Source: Fasciolopsis buskii (taxonomy: Eukaryota > Platyhelminthes > Trematoda > Plagiorchiida > Fasciolidae). From it: a DNA stretch of 64,000 bases. Position numbers and translations under genes: made by a program. How positions within the stretch are numbered: the stretch's first letter is position 1; each line of letters opens with the position of its first letter. This document shows positions 50,241 to 61,700 of this stretch, piece by piece. The notes beneath the pieces were generated by a model that did no database searches, was not told the origin of the DNA, and saw nothing but the letters and a program-made list of their open reading frames with translations. The stretch is taken from NCBI GenBank assembly GCA_008360955.1, contig LUCM01000206.1, positions 82,385 to 146,384 on the forward strand, given 5' to 3'.

Positions 50241-51171
50241 TAATTAAACAGTTGCGTTCATCGATTCCCAAGGTTGCCTGCTGCACGAGGCAGATCAGTC
50301 AATCGACGGCGCACCAGAACGAAATGTTTTATAGTTTTCATGCGGAAGCAGTTGTGAACGTTCTCCTTATTTGATGAGTGAATTAAAAAAGCTTACTAAT
50401 TTTATTATATCAGAGCCACCCAAAGTTGGAATCTCAGTTGGATTGGCTTCGATTAGAATGGAACGTTTATTCTGTATTGCTCTTTCCACTTTCAGAGAGA
50501 TGGCTCTGATTCCACACGCATGATATGCATGTATTCTTTCATTTGTTCTTGCTGCACAGGGTTGGTCAGTGTTGGGATGTGGTGCACTCAACTCGGTAGT
50601 CAATGCAGAGGTTACGGTCGATATGGGCGTTGTATTCCAAGTGTACCGCATCTCTTCAAAATGCTGGCTGAAGAGCTAGTACTCATGAGAAATGTCATCC
50701 CAATCGAGAATGACACGGTAGATGTTTGCCCAAATTGGACCGCGGTTAAGAAAGTCGGAAAGATTTGATGCGTGGTTTGTTCGGGGGCAGTCTTTAACCA
50801 ACCTCTAGTATTATTCACTCGTCTCGGATGGAAAGTTCTCATTCGGTGCAAATTTCAATCTCCTGTGAAACGTTGATGCACCACTTGTTGTTAAGACACG
50901 TTTCCTAAAGACTAGCTTGTCGATCAGTCTGTACTTTATTCCATGTTGAACTGCGTGGTATTAAGCGAATAACCCATTTTTGATATAACTAAATTCGCGT
51001 GCCAGCGTTCTCAGCTAAATTATCCCCTTGTTTTATTCACTAAGCGCATTAATAGCAAAATCACTAATTGCACTGCCATCCTGGTAACTAGTTTTTACTT
51101 AATTGGATCAACGTTTACAATAATGTCATTTGTTATAATTACTTCACACCTCATCTTAATTGTTCCACAAG

Positions 51172-52143
51172 GTTGCTTGCCAGTGGCGTGCAGTTTGCCA
51201 ACATTATCACGCCAACTGTCAGTGTCTATGCCCGTTGGAAATGCTTCGACGTCATCTGGATGATCGACTTTGGCATGTGCCCAATGGATCTACACCATCA
51301 ATTACTCCGATTCAAACAAACTGTCCTACACGTTGTCATCATAATTATCCGATCGCTTTGGTCAATTCTACCGCCTGTCCTCAAGCATGTGTAGCCGTGA
51401 CGTACAAACGGATCAATCGATTTGTTGACTTCTCTGGTCATCGTGGACAGTTCTCGCTGTACCTAATCCAACCGGAAGGTTTGACCGAGATGATAGAGGA
51501 AGAGCTGTATTCCTTACCAAAACTATTTAGCGAGATAGGTGGGCTAAGTTCTTTCTGTTTCGGATTCAGTTGCATCCTGTTCTTTGAACTGTTCGAACTC
51601 GCCTTTTGGTTGCGCTGCACCTATCGATCACAGTTTGCCAATGATCTAAACGAATATCTACAACGTGGAATCGATTTGATTGAAAAACCCGGTCCAACAA
51701 CTTTAGGAGCGCAGGAATGCGTGGAGAAGAAAGTGGGTTTCCCTCGAGTAGACTCAGCCACTTTTGATTTACTCCAGCTGCAAAATATCGAAGGTGCTAG
51801 GAACAAACCAACAGCCAAGGAACAAAAATTATTCAACCGACGAAAACCGTTCTTTAGGAGCCACCCATATAACTGTCGATTTTCATCTCCACAATCGTCA
51901 CATCAGATTGTCCTGAATCCGATACGTGTGTGTCGTGTAGACGGAACACGACTGAGCCAGTATCCCAGTGATAAGAACAGTCCTATTCTTGGTCTTCAGC
52001 AGGTGCAAAAACCGCTATTTTTTCCCAACGATAGCACAGACCGGTTAAATGAAGGGATAGAAAGTCACATTATCCATGTTACCCTTCAGCTGAACAGTGA
52101 ACTGTTTACATTACCTATAGAATTAAATGAAGACGTGCAATGA
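51172..52143 (+). CDS. DEG/ENaC channel, coding exon 3 (Cys-rich domain, TM2, cytosolic tail)
   Basis: This encodes residues 323-645 and the TGA stop. The first part is the thumb cysteine cluster: C325, C331, C338, C340, C342 (ANCQCLCP), then C373, C377, C391 and C395. Sequons at N360 and N387 fit an extracellular location. The pre-TM2 segment EELYSLPKLFSEIGG (431-445) is strongly conserved in the family. TM2 is about residues 443-468 and contains FCFGFSCILFFELFE; the selectivity-filter GxS is G453-F454-S455. About 177 residues follow TM2, a long cytosolic tail with a basic patch (FNRRKPFFRS, 543-552) and no domain I recognise. The exon is phase 0 at its 5' end. Confidence 0.94.
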   Translation, partial: VACQWRAVCQHYHANCQCLCPLEMLRRHLDDRLWHVPNGSTPSITPIQTNCPTRCHHNYPIALVNSTACPQACVAVTYKRINRFVDFSGHRGQFSLYLIQPEGLTEMIEEELYSLPKLFSEIGGLSSFCFGFSCILFFELFELAFWLRCTYRSQFANDLNEYLQRGIDLIEKPGPTTLGAQECVEKKVGFPRVDSATFDLLQLQNIEGARNKPTAKEQKLFNRRKPFFRSHPYNCRFSSPQSSHQIVLNPIRVCRVDGTRLSQYPSDKNSPILGLQQVQKPLFFPNDSTDRLNEGIESHIIHVTLQLNSELFTLPIELNEDVQ

Positions 52144-53489
52144 CATTCTATCCGTCATCTTTCATCTGAATTCGCAATGAATTTAATCGATCGACCGACC
52201 GACCGATTGCTCACTGCTGGCATATTTTCCACTTACTCGCTCACCGAACTGTACACGTTTACAAAGCCAATATTTTCAGCTCCACCTTTTGTTTGTTGTT
52301 TAGGTAAGGTTCGAGCACTGCAATGATTGGGAATATTCCCATCACTAATCCACTTCGAGAAGTAGACCCTGCCCTTGATCTTCGTTGTTGAAAACACAGA
52401 TTTTGCTAATTATGGTCCATTAGAGTAGCAAATCAGTGCGGATCATCAAGAAGTGTGATCTTATGGAAATTGATAGAGCCCACCATGCGATGACAGAAAG
52501 TGTGACAGAGCACCTGTAAATAGATACATGAATACATGCATACTATTCTATGTGAACGCGAGTCGCAAACTTTTCAAGTGTTATTTTTTCTGGCGCTTGC
52601 GTCACTGGGGTCGACGAAATCGGTCGACTAGAGGTTTATTTCAAACACTGTAAAACCCACCTGAAATGCAATCATATTTTTCTGACTTGACACATTAAGC
52701 TGATACATTGCATGAGGAACTTTTGGTCTTAAGCATATTGTATCAATCAAATCGAACAAGTAACTTAGGAGAGCGTAAAATTGGGATATTGTTCGAACAA
52801 GTAGTCATAGAGCAATAATATCCAGCTAGTCGACGAAAACAGTGGAGGAAATGTGGATTTATTTTAGTCCTTGTAAGAACCATGCACATTGCACACACGT
52901 CTTAATGGGAGGCAAATCCTCGGATGAACGATTATGGGTCGGAAGTCAGCCGCTGAACTACTACGGATGAATCTTAACATCCAACAGAATACCAACCTCA
53001 CAGGATTCAGCACCCGTATCCACCAGCGTTCTTTGTCACCTTGGATATCACCGCGGGGAATGTATGCACGCCTTTTGACGTGCCGTGCGATTATATCTGA
53101 ACTAGACGAGATAGACGACGATGTTAGCATAGATGAGATGCAGGCGGGGTTAAAATTATCCTCCTAGACCGTAAAAATGGAAGTGGAATAGAAGGAACTG
53201 AATATTGACAGGAAATACTAATATTTGAGCTTAGTTCAGGAAAGCGAGACTGCATATGCCATCCAACTACCACAATCATTGCCTCGATTTGATATTCTCC
53301 GCAAAAATTACCGTAAACGAGACTGAAGTAAAACTGGAGACAGCAAATAAGCCGCAACCGCTATCGGAAATCGTGGGGAGCTTTTCCGGCTAATACGCTT
53401 CGCTTCCGGAAAAGACGCAGCCTCCGCTCTACACACTTTGCGACGGAAGTGGCCGCCTCATAACGCCATACGAATAAAATTTTCAAAGG
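52144..53489. other. 3' flank of the channel gene; no second gene recognised
   Basis: A GACC repeat lies at about 52188-52205. There is no AATAAA or ATTAAA in the first 700 bp, so the 3' UTR end is undefined; AATAGA near 52516 is a possible variant signal. A 77-codon frame at 52934-53167 ends in an acidic ELDEIDDDVSIDE stretch but shows no recognisable domain; it may be decayed LINE sequence. Confidence 0.45.
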
Positions 53490-54880
53490 TGGGTCAAATT
53501 CCTCAGCTAGCTACTCAGTCGTTCTCCTATGCAGTTCGTTTGTGTAACATCACCAGCCGATGTAAGGCAATATGAGGTTGATGTTGAGCCTCCCCACAAA
53601 CCGGAACGCATCTAAGCCGCTCTGACGATGAAAAATAAGTCATCACAGCGAGGATAGCATCCTACCAGAGGTCTTCAGATTTTGTTTGTCAGCTCAGCTA
53701 AGCTGTTTTGTCTCATCCCGGACGTCGAAACGTTCCCAAGAACTGGACAACCTCTATTTTATTGTTCTTATATCAAAGGAGAGCTACAAGACTAGACGGT
53801 AGAACTACAGAGGTATCAGCCTCTTCGATTTGGGAACTAAGCGAGTTGCAGCCACTCTGCTAAACTGCCTTGTTATAGTTCCAGTCGCATGAACACGCTC
53901 TATTCAGTGCGGTTTTTGTCGAGGAACTGGTTGTGTTGACCAGATCTTCGGACTAGGTGGAGTTCTAATGCATCCACTGACTCACCACAGCGTGCCTCAA
54001 CAGCTTCTGTGCTGCATTAGAATCCGCTGACAGTCAGTCACTTTGGAGCTCACTACAAAGACATGAGACGTCGAAAAAGCACGTTACACATTCAAAGGCA
54101 TACTATTCATCGACAAAGGTGTATGTCGACGCCTACGGCGAAGAACCTGCAGAGTTACCCTGGCCTTTGTCAGGGTTGACCACTATTACCGTGTATGTTC
54201 AACCACTCTATAGACTGTATAGTGCTTCATACCCTCGAAAACTTTCGAGGATTACGATGTGGCGACAACGTTTTGGTCATTAACCTCGAGTACGTCGGCA
54301 GCTTTATTGTTCGGGGGTGGAGCTTACACCTGTGGAGCTCGCACTGGACAACATTACGAGTGAAACCATGGCTGTTGGTCTGGAGTTATGCCCATCAAGA
54401 ACGAAGTTCGTCACAACCCCTTCCCGACGTGTTACATTACACTTACATCAAGGTTGACATTTTGGATTAAATGGTTCATATCTGATACCTGAGTTCTGCC
54501 ACGGCCGAAGGACCAGAACAGAGATGAGGTTAACATTCGTTTAGACTGTCTTGGGAGAGCGCTTCCATGGTTTTACAAAAAAATGTGGTATCATGGCGTA
54601 ATAAACCTTCGTACGAATTTGCCTTCTCTCCACTCAATAGGTATGCATGTGAACTCTAGGTACTAAGAACAGACGATGCATAACTGGAAATTTTTGACCA
54701 TTGGTGCCTTCGCTTTATGGAAAAATTAAGTAGTTCCATCACGTCTCGAAGGCCGCTGTGTCAGCACTGTACGAATATGGAGTGGTTTTTATCGCTTCCT
54801 TACAGGCGTCTCTACAGTGATTCGGTTATATCCTCCAGCAACCCGCGACGCTGGAAATGTTGCCGTGTGGGTCAACTAAG
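53490..54880 (+). mobile_element. Decayed LINE reverse transcriptase
   Basis: RT landmarks occur in order across frames: a block ending NYRGISLFDLGTKRVAATLL (about 53800-53865; consensus NYRGISLxxxxxKxxAxxLL), CGFCRGTGCVDQIFGLGGVL (about 53909-53965; consensus GFRPGRGCxDQIFxLR), FMFNHSIDCIVLHTLENFRG (about 54195-54252), VINLEYVGS (YADD replaced by YVGS), VGLELCPSRTKFVTTP (about 54375-54420) and FDHWCLRF (about 54693-54716). It resembles the element at 1-1870 but is a separate, differently decayed copy. The many frame changes mean it is dead. Confidence 0.82.
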
Positions 54881-56750
54881 CTCATGATTTAGCACTACTG
54901 TGGCGGACATGGATCTCTTAGGTCTTCATTCAGTTTTCGGAGTACGCGGTTGACGCAACAACTAAGCGTTTTGGTATGTAGACCTCGCTGCCGTTCGCAG
55001 CGCATCACAGACTCCTTAAAAGCCAGTTTATCATGCCCGATGACCTGATTACACAAAAGTATGAACAAGCGTACAAGAAACCCGGGTAGATTGACCTGGA
55101 TGATTTTTTCAAGGCTGTTGATGAGTTTGACTAATTTAGGCAGGCAGAAAATGTAAGAAATCAAGTGGGTTACAGGCTTGCTGATTCTTCATGCCGCGGT
55201 CAATGTTACACTCGTACAACGGTACTGATTGCCCATTTGTTTGTGTTACTCTGTGTTTCGTCTTTTTGGTAACCTCAGTACTAGTAATAAAGTAACGCTT
55301 CTTCGTCTTATTCTAACTTGGTCTAATTTGTGGCTCCATTGATTTCACTGGTCGTCTTTTTGTTGACAGTCTTTATCTGGCTGTAGGAGGTTATATGCTT
55401 ACCACCTCAACCCCCATGGAATGCAATAGATACCAGGTATTCATATCTCTTTCACTCGCACTAATGCCGATCTTGTCAGAGTTCTCTTTATTCAATGAAT
55501 TGTTTTTTCTTCAACTACTGTACTTCCATCTCTATCAGCAGTCCTTAGGTCATCGGTTTTCGACTAAATACTCAATCCGGTCTTGCTCTTTTGCACAGTT
55601 TAATCCCATGAGATTTCTTCTGTGCAAATTGTGGCCTGCAAACTAATCGTTTTCCAGATGCTCTCTCAAATTTTTTCTGGTATTCCCTTTACGTCTTCTT
55701 TAGCCAACTCCGCAAAACATTTCACCAAACATTCTCTAGAATTTGCTGACTTTTGCTCACCTGTGACGTTTTTACACAACAAGGAAGAAGAACTCCTAGG
55801 TGAAGCGGATGCGCGTACTGAAAAAACAGGAATACAAGATCGAGGAAAATCCCTGTCAATTTATCAAAAACAGGATCAAGTTTCTTGTCTTTAGTTTGTG
55901 GATCAAATTGTAAACAGTCAGGCTGAAAAACATCCACTATAGGGATTTAAGATGCTTTGTGGTCAGGCTCTTCTCAATGTCCTCAGTGTTGTATTCCCTA
56001 AATCCTTTGGTTTTACTCCGCCTCATACTTGCATAACAGATAAGAAAGAAGTTATAAATTGTTTGACTCTACCAAGAATGCAGTTAAGGGTGGGATACAA
56101 ATTACATTCCTAAGTACCCCAACGATATTCCCCTTGTTTTCATCTGAAGTCATAGTCAATTTACTTAATAACTCTCCTTACTAGTGACTCATCCCGACTT
56201 TCTACAAAGCGAAACATCTGTCCCTAATTCCAAGAGGAAGGTAATCACTACTCTCGCCAAACGATTGCATCCTGCTGCTCTGAGTTTGAACTTTGTGAAA
56301 CTAAATGGCATATGAAACCTAGTCACCTATTGAAGTACACTGCGACCACACCCGATCACTACTAGTTGGGCTGTATACCACAGAAGAAGCACAATGCTCT
56401 CCAATGTAAATGATAACAGTCTGTTAATCATACGTTTCTCGACTCTTACGTTTTCGTCGCCATCCCTGGAGCAGTTTGACTTCAAATGCATCATGCATTC
56501 AAAAGTTCATTTTATTTGTCAGCTTAAACAAGTGAAGAGCAGAAAATGCATATTCAAAATGCAGGACAAAGACAAAGACACATCATGTTCATAGAAAGAA
56601 CTGAACATCAATCATTGTTGAAGTCAGCTAACGAATGTGGTGCACTCCACGTCAAGAGTTGCACAGTTTCACGTGATGATTTCTTTCATTGGGACATGAT
56701 TGACGTAATGCCTACGAAGCGATTAACAAGCTGGGTGATTCATTTACATT
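54881..56750. other. No gene recognised
   Basis: Short open frames (up to 92 codons) have no domain. The last few hundred bases (about 56390-56750) may belong to the PLE interrupted by the foldback insertion at 56751. Confidence 0.45.
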
Positions 56751-57428
56751 AATTCAAATATAACTATCAGGACCAAATGATGTAAGGAGTGTATCTGAAA
56801 ATCGATGCGCCATGTATTGGTTTTAATTGTGAATGATATAATGTTGATAACAAACTTGTTGGTAGATGCAATGCGCCAACGATTCGACCACCGTGGATAG
56901 TCTTTCTCGAGGAGAGTTTTACAATCCAATTGCTGAGGAAACGTTCACATGCCAAATAATGTTTAGTTGTCCGTGGGTGTTTGTGAATGGGTGTACTTTG
57001 AACTGAGGGTCGGGTGAGGGAATAGTTATCTTTCACGTCATGCATCACCGTGGTGGTGGGGTCAACAACGTGGTGACATTTTGGAATGTTTGTTTCTCAA
57101 ATATATATCAGAAACCTCTGCTCCGTCTTTCCGATTGATGAATGGACAGCCCTAACATCTTTGAGAAACAAACATTCCGAAAGGTCACCACGCTAGATGA
57201 CCCCACCACCACAGGGACGCATGATGTGAAGGTCAGCTATTCTGTCACCCGACCCACAGATCAAAGTACGCACACTCACAAACAGACAACTTAATATCAG
57301 TTGGCATGTGAACGTTCCCACAGTCACTTGATTGTAAAACTTGCCTTGAGAAAGACTACCCACGGTAGTCGAAACGTTGGCGCATTACATCTAAAATCAT
57401 TATATCAGTCACAATTCAAATATAACTA
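56751..57428 (+). mobile_element. Asymmetric foldback retroposon, family A, long copy
   Basis: The element is 56767-57412 between perfect 16-bp direct repeats AATTCAAATATAACTA (56751-56766 and 57413-57428), read as a target-site duplication. It has a 58-bp leader beginning TCAGGACCAAATGATG, a left arm (about 56825-57101), a loop (about 57102-57155) and an inverted right arm (about 57156-57412). Inside the right arm a perfect 7-bp hairpin GACTACC-CAC-GGTAGTC (57354-57370) is flanked by CTTGAGAAA and GAAACGTTGG; the left arm has its counterpart. There are no ORFs. PLE RT sequence begins directly after the right duplication, so this copy appears to be inserted in or beside a PLE. Confidence 0.87.
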
Positions 57429-58760
57429 ATTTTAGATGGGATAGGGAAACAGCCCAACCGACAGGGAGCTGTTGACTTTGAGGTATTTGAGGCGCTTGAA
57501 GGAGCTGCAGGCTTATGAATGAATATTGATATTAAAACTTGATAAAGGTGACGACGTTTTTATTCTTGATAGGTCGAAATGAACATCAAACATGATAACG
57601 ATGTCGCCTGACTCATCCCAATTTACGAGGTAGTCGAACGGGCAAACTAAAATCATTCGAATTCAGATGTTCATACCCAGGAAGCTACGATTGTTGGGAC
57701 AGCAACGTAACATAGATGCCGCCACATTCGAAGGGGTTAGGTTAACTGGTACAATAATAACCAATCTAAGTTCACAAAGAGAGAATGCCCCTGATATCTA
57801 CTTTGGACCTGTGTAACTCACCTAATGGTTGCACAGAATGTCGGAACCGCTGGGACTAGCTGTTTTGATGCAAAGCAAACATGACACTTTCCAACTTGTG
57901 GATACTGTCAAGAATTAAAATCTGATTGGCATTCACTTCTTCTCGGTTGACGTGTCTTCATTTTTGATTAGCATCCCAAATGATGAAATAATTAATTATT
58001 TATATGAATATAGCCCACAAGATTACTCTGATAAAGGCATTCGGTTGATTCAGTTTGGGTAACGCCGACTTGTGGCCACGTACAACAGTCATTTCAAATT
58101 TAACGGGGCAATTTACCGTAAATAAAATAGAACAGTAATGGGGTCACCGATTGTCTACCATATTTGCGGACCAGTTGCTCCGCTGAATTGTCGATGCAGA
58201 AGAACACTACCGGAAATGGTCAATGCATAGGCTTTCACATTGACATTCCAGTTCGAGGTAAGAAATCCCAATTCTCTTATTGGTTAGCAGAGCGTACGTA
58301 CCGTATCGCGATCTTGTATTTCGACTTTTGATTACATAGATGTCCGCATTTCAGTGAACAAGGATAACTTCGTCACCTTATCAGAACGCACAGTTCGAGA
58401 ATAAGAGAATAAAAAGTTGAAAATCCATGAAAGGTTGTGTAGAAAATCAGTCATGATCTGTTCTCGATTGGTGAGAATTCGCTCCATGTAGGCAACAGTC
58501 AATTTCCTATGAATGCTTATACGACAGAGGATGAAGCGAAAGGTAGAACTTGTCCCGGTATGAGATCGTTTTGTAGGGAATGGGATAAATCCGAAATAAT
58601 TTGACGCGCGAATTTTCGCACGCGGATAGATTCATGTCACACAGTTTGGTACCAGGTTTTTCAGTGGTATTCTAAGTTGGGTCACTAATATTAGACAAAA
58701 TCACGACGAACGGTTCTGAAGTCGTTCATTAGTGAATCAGCAAAAGCGACAGCGAACAAT
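57429..58760 (+). pseudogene. Penelope-like reverse transcriptase relic 2
   Basis: Collinear PLE RT blocks are LRYLRRLKELQAYE then LILKLDKGDDVFILDRSK (about 57480-57580; consensus LKPDKGxGVVxLxK), HFFSVDVSSFLISIPNDEII (about 57930-57992; motif A), YSDKGIRLIQF (about 58025-58058), LVATYNSHFKFNGAIYRK (about 58070-58123) and VMGSPI (about 58133-58150; consensus VAMGSPL). No intact YVDD follows; FDYIDVRIS (about 58325-58350) may be its remnant with the second Asp lost. There are a few stops and frame changes. No GIY-YIG domain was found downstream in either strand. Confidence 0.82.
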
Positions 58761-61700
58761 AGAGGAGAGCAGGAAAAACTCTCTGGTAAACAAAAAGGCA
58801 GATGGTGTTCTGCTTAAACTAGAAATGCCGGGGTCATTTTTAAATTAACTGATCGTCTATGAAGATATTGAACATTATCGAAAAGCGAATTAGATATTTT
58901 GCGAAGCACTTTCCTAGAAAAAATTTACCCTGAGCCCTTTATCGGCAAGATAGAGAGAAGTGATGAAGAAACGACTTGAATGACAAGTCTCTCTATGAAA
59001 CCTATCAACGACAATTTGTAGTTTGAAGACAAAATCAAAGCACGCATTGCACACTGTCATCAATCAGATGTAACCGGTGGGATTTTTATAATCTGAAACT
59101 CCAAATTCGTTTTGCATCCACACCGATCATATGTATACGACAAAAGACTAAAGTACCAAACCATGCAGCTTCGTTCTGTGTACAGCAGTCGTTCATCCAT
59201 TCCTGTGGAATTGTGTGAGTAGACTGTAGATCTGGGCGAACATCATTTGGCTTGGCTGATCACTGGACCAATGAGTGCGTTTTCTGTTTGCACCATTTTG
59301 AGTCAGACGACCTGGTTGCTTTGACCGGAGTTTTCTGGCCGATCTTGAAACATTCAAATAGGCACGCATTATTGTTCGCTTTCGGGTTCTCTCAATTGCG
59401 GAAGGTGTGATCATACGATTACGCGATCCTCTATTGTGCGTCCGGAAAGAGTTCTTTCAACTACTGAAGCTCCCCTGGCCAACTCTTTACCTAGCCAAGA
59501 GAGCACGATTGAGCCGATGACAAACATTTCTTCTTATTCGCTGTTACCTACTGATCAGACTTGGGGCAGCTCTTCCCTTCCCTTTTTTCTCAACTTCATT
59601 CAACCACCGCCCCTCTTTATTCCAAATGGAAGTAGTGATATTTAATGTGATGTGATGAAATGAATATTGATAAGTGAAAACGAGTTTGTTCGTTTATTAG
59701 CATTATTCTCATTGTTTTCTTTGCGTGATCGCTGGGACTGTGTACAGTGGACGGGGCTGCGAGAGGTAAAGCGCCTTTTTATGGAACGTCAAAGATCGAC
59801 TTCGGATCGATTCATCTGTGTTCTGCTCTGTATACTGAGTGTATGATATTCTTCGCAAATAACAAAATAAGTTTGTGATATGACGTTTTAGGGAAGGTAT
59901 AAACGAATTTTATTTCATTTATTTGCTGAAAACATTGACAAATCTTCGAACATTTTATTGATTAGATCTGGGTAGCAAAGGTGTCTGTTCATCATTCAGA
60001 GACCAGAAAATTCGGACGTAGACGTGCATAATCTGAAAATACACTGGCAGATAACAGCGCTACATCCAACCGGTCTCTCGTATGAAATGCTCTAGTCTAC
60101 TGATTAGTATTAAGGAAGAGGAAAATCCTTCTAGCTATTCAGTGCTGTCATGACGTCCAATAGTGATTTGGGCGTTTGAACGGTGTGTTGAGTCATTTGA
60201 AATCCTACGGATGAGGATAACTTCTTATGTCACAGACGTGAATGTTTTCTTCTAAGCGAATCCGTGTTCTCTTGGTGTATTGGTCTAAATCAAAATCGAT
60301 TATTTTAGTTCATGCTATTTTGTTAACAACTAAAATTGCGAATGGAAATATTTTAAACTGGATAAATCGCTAATATCGCAGAGCAAAGCACGTAAGATGG
60401 GTGACTATAATGCATCTAGTACTTAGAAAGCAGAATACAGTTAGCTACTAAACAGTATTGATTCCGGTGATAGAGTGCAACCAGTGCAGCAGCCCAGCAT
60501 CGTGGTTGTCAATAGTCTAGTAAACTAGGAACACCTGTCGCCCTTAAAAATTTTTGACAAACAATTCACCTCTTGGTTTATCCGACAAAGCAACTCACTT
60601 TTCTGGTCTTGTGTTTTGGAGTACTCTTCTCGTTCATCTGAGAAGCCCAAACCGACTTCATCCATTGACATTTGCCTACTGGAACAAAATAAATCCGGTT
60701 TGTAATTCAATTTTTCTCAATCGCTAACTCCAGCGGCCTCTGCCGGTCGTCTCGATTCCAGTTCAGTTCCACTCTGCATAATCAAGCAACAACGATCAAA
60801 TGAGCACTGGCCCCTCGCCACGGCACTCTCGTCTAATTAATAGAATCAAATGGTTTATATAGGTCCACACAAAATCCATTTCTTTAGCGAATTGCTCACA
60901 ATCTATTCTTTGGTCCCCAACAGTAAATGCTTCCCCGGCTCGCCGGAGTGCGTCATGAAATCCGACCCCATTTATTTAGACCACAAACCGGCAGACCTGA
61001 CTGATTTCGTGCTTGGCCTCGGCTTTCGGTCGGTCAAATTTCAAGCCCGTGTGTTGTTCCACTGATGTCAGAGGAGTTTGACAGTCAGTCTTGTCTCTTT
61101 AGAACTAATCGTGCTTCGGCTTTGTATAAGTCATCGCATTGAGGAAAACCAAGTGGCCTTGAACTTTCGACCTCCGTACGTAGCCTCCCATTAAGTAGCC
61201 CATTCCAGTTTTCCCAAACGCAGTGATTTCTAGTGTTTGCCTTCTTTGATACGTACGATTGCGTGATGTGACGCACTGCTTTGGTGTCAGCCCTGTAGAA
61301 TTACGAGAGCAAAACAACTGAAATGATAAATTCATCAAATCGAATTCCTTACTTTTGCTGTTATTTATGATCTTTCTTGGTTGTGATCAGGTATGCATTG
61401 TTCTACTTATCGTTGCTTCCTAGATTTCGGTCTTTTATTGAGCAACTCTGTCACAACAGTGTGAAAGCCACGATCTCGTCAAATTTAGTAAGTGAGTGCG
61501 CATACGAATGGGCTGGATAGCCAACCGGTTTGCTGCTCCACAAAAACTGGCGTTTAGTGAGTTAAAGTGACCAGTCATCCCAGATGAACAATCAGAAAGC
61601 CACATCATCTTCAAAATATTGATAAGCCTGTGGAACCAAATTAGAGACTAAGCAGATCTTAAGGGTTTAGTATGTGCGAATTCTCCGTAGTACACATCCA

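Larger units (their letters stand above)
48063..51171 (+). other. Channel intron 2 (3.1 kb)
   Basis: The donor is GTAGGT at 48063; the acceptor CATCTTAATTGTTCCACAAG ends at 51171. The join gives HEYKYDM|VACQWRAVCQ, matching the family's Y-x-Y-S-x-x-C-xxx-C order, so no exon is missing. The intron contains a SINE (49111-49290) and a PLE RT fragment (50008-50240). The remainder (48063-49110, 49291-50007, 50241-51171) shows nothing recognisable. Confidence 0.8.
11262..52143 (+). other. DEG/ENaC sodium-channel gene locus
   Basis: The gene spans about 41 kb. It has three coding exons (11337-12056, 47817-48062, 51172-52143; 240 + 82 + 323 codons = 645 residues) and two phase-0 introns with GT-AG ends. 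An acceptor-like pyrimidine tract ending in CAG at 11261 suggests the first coding exon begins with untranslated sequence at 11262. In the 5' leader a five-codon upstream ORF (11274-11291) sits in frame with the main start. No AATAAA or ATTAAA was seen in the 700 bp after the stop codon. By family the product is a trimeric, non-voltage-gated Na+ channel of the plasma membrane. Whether it is gated by peptide, acid or mechanical force cannot be told from sequence alone. Confidence 0.88.

Noticed and set aside
52295..52315. Pyrimidine tract TTAG|GTAAGG after the channel stop codon
   Set aside because: It looks like a ratchet or splice site but lies downstream of the stop codon, outside any demonstrated intron; probably coincidence.
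60850..61065. 71-codon open frame on the plus strand
   Set aside because: It reads like folded-protein sequence in places (DPIYLDHKPADLTDFVLG), but it matches no family I recognise and lacks clear flanking splice sites.
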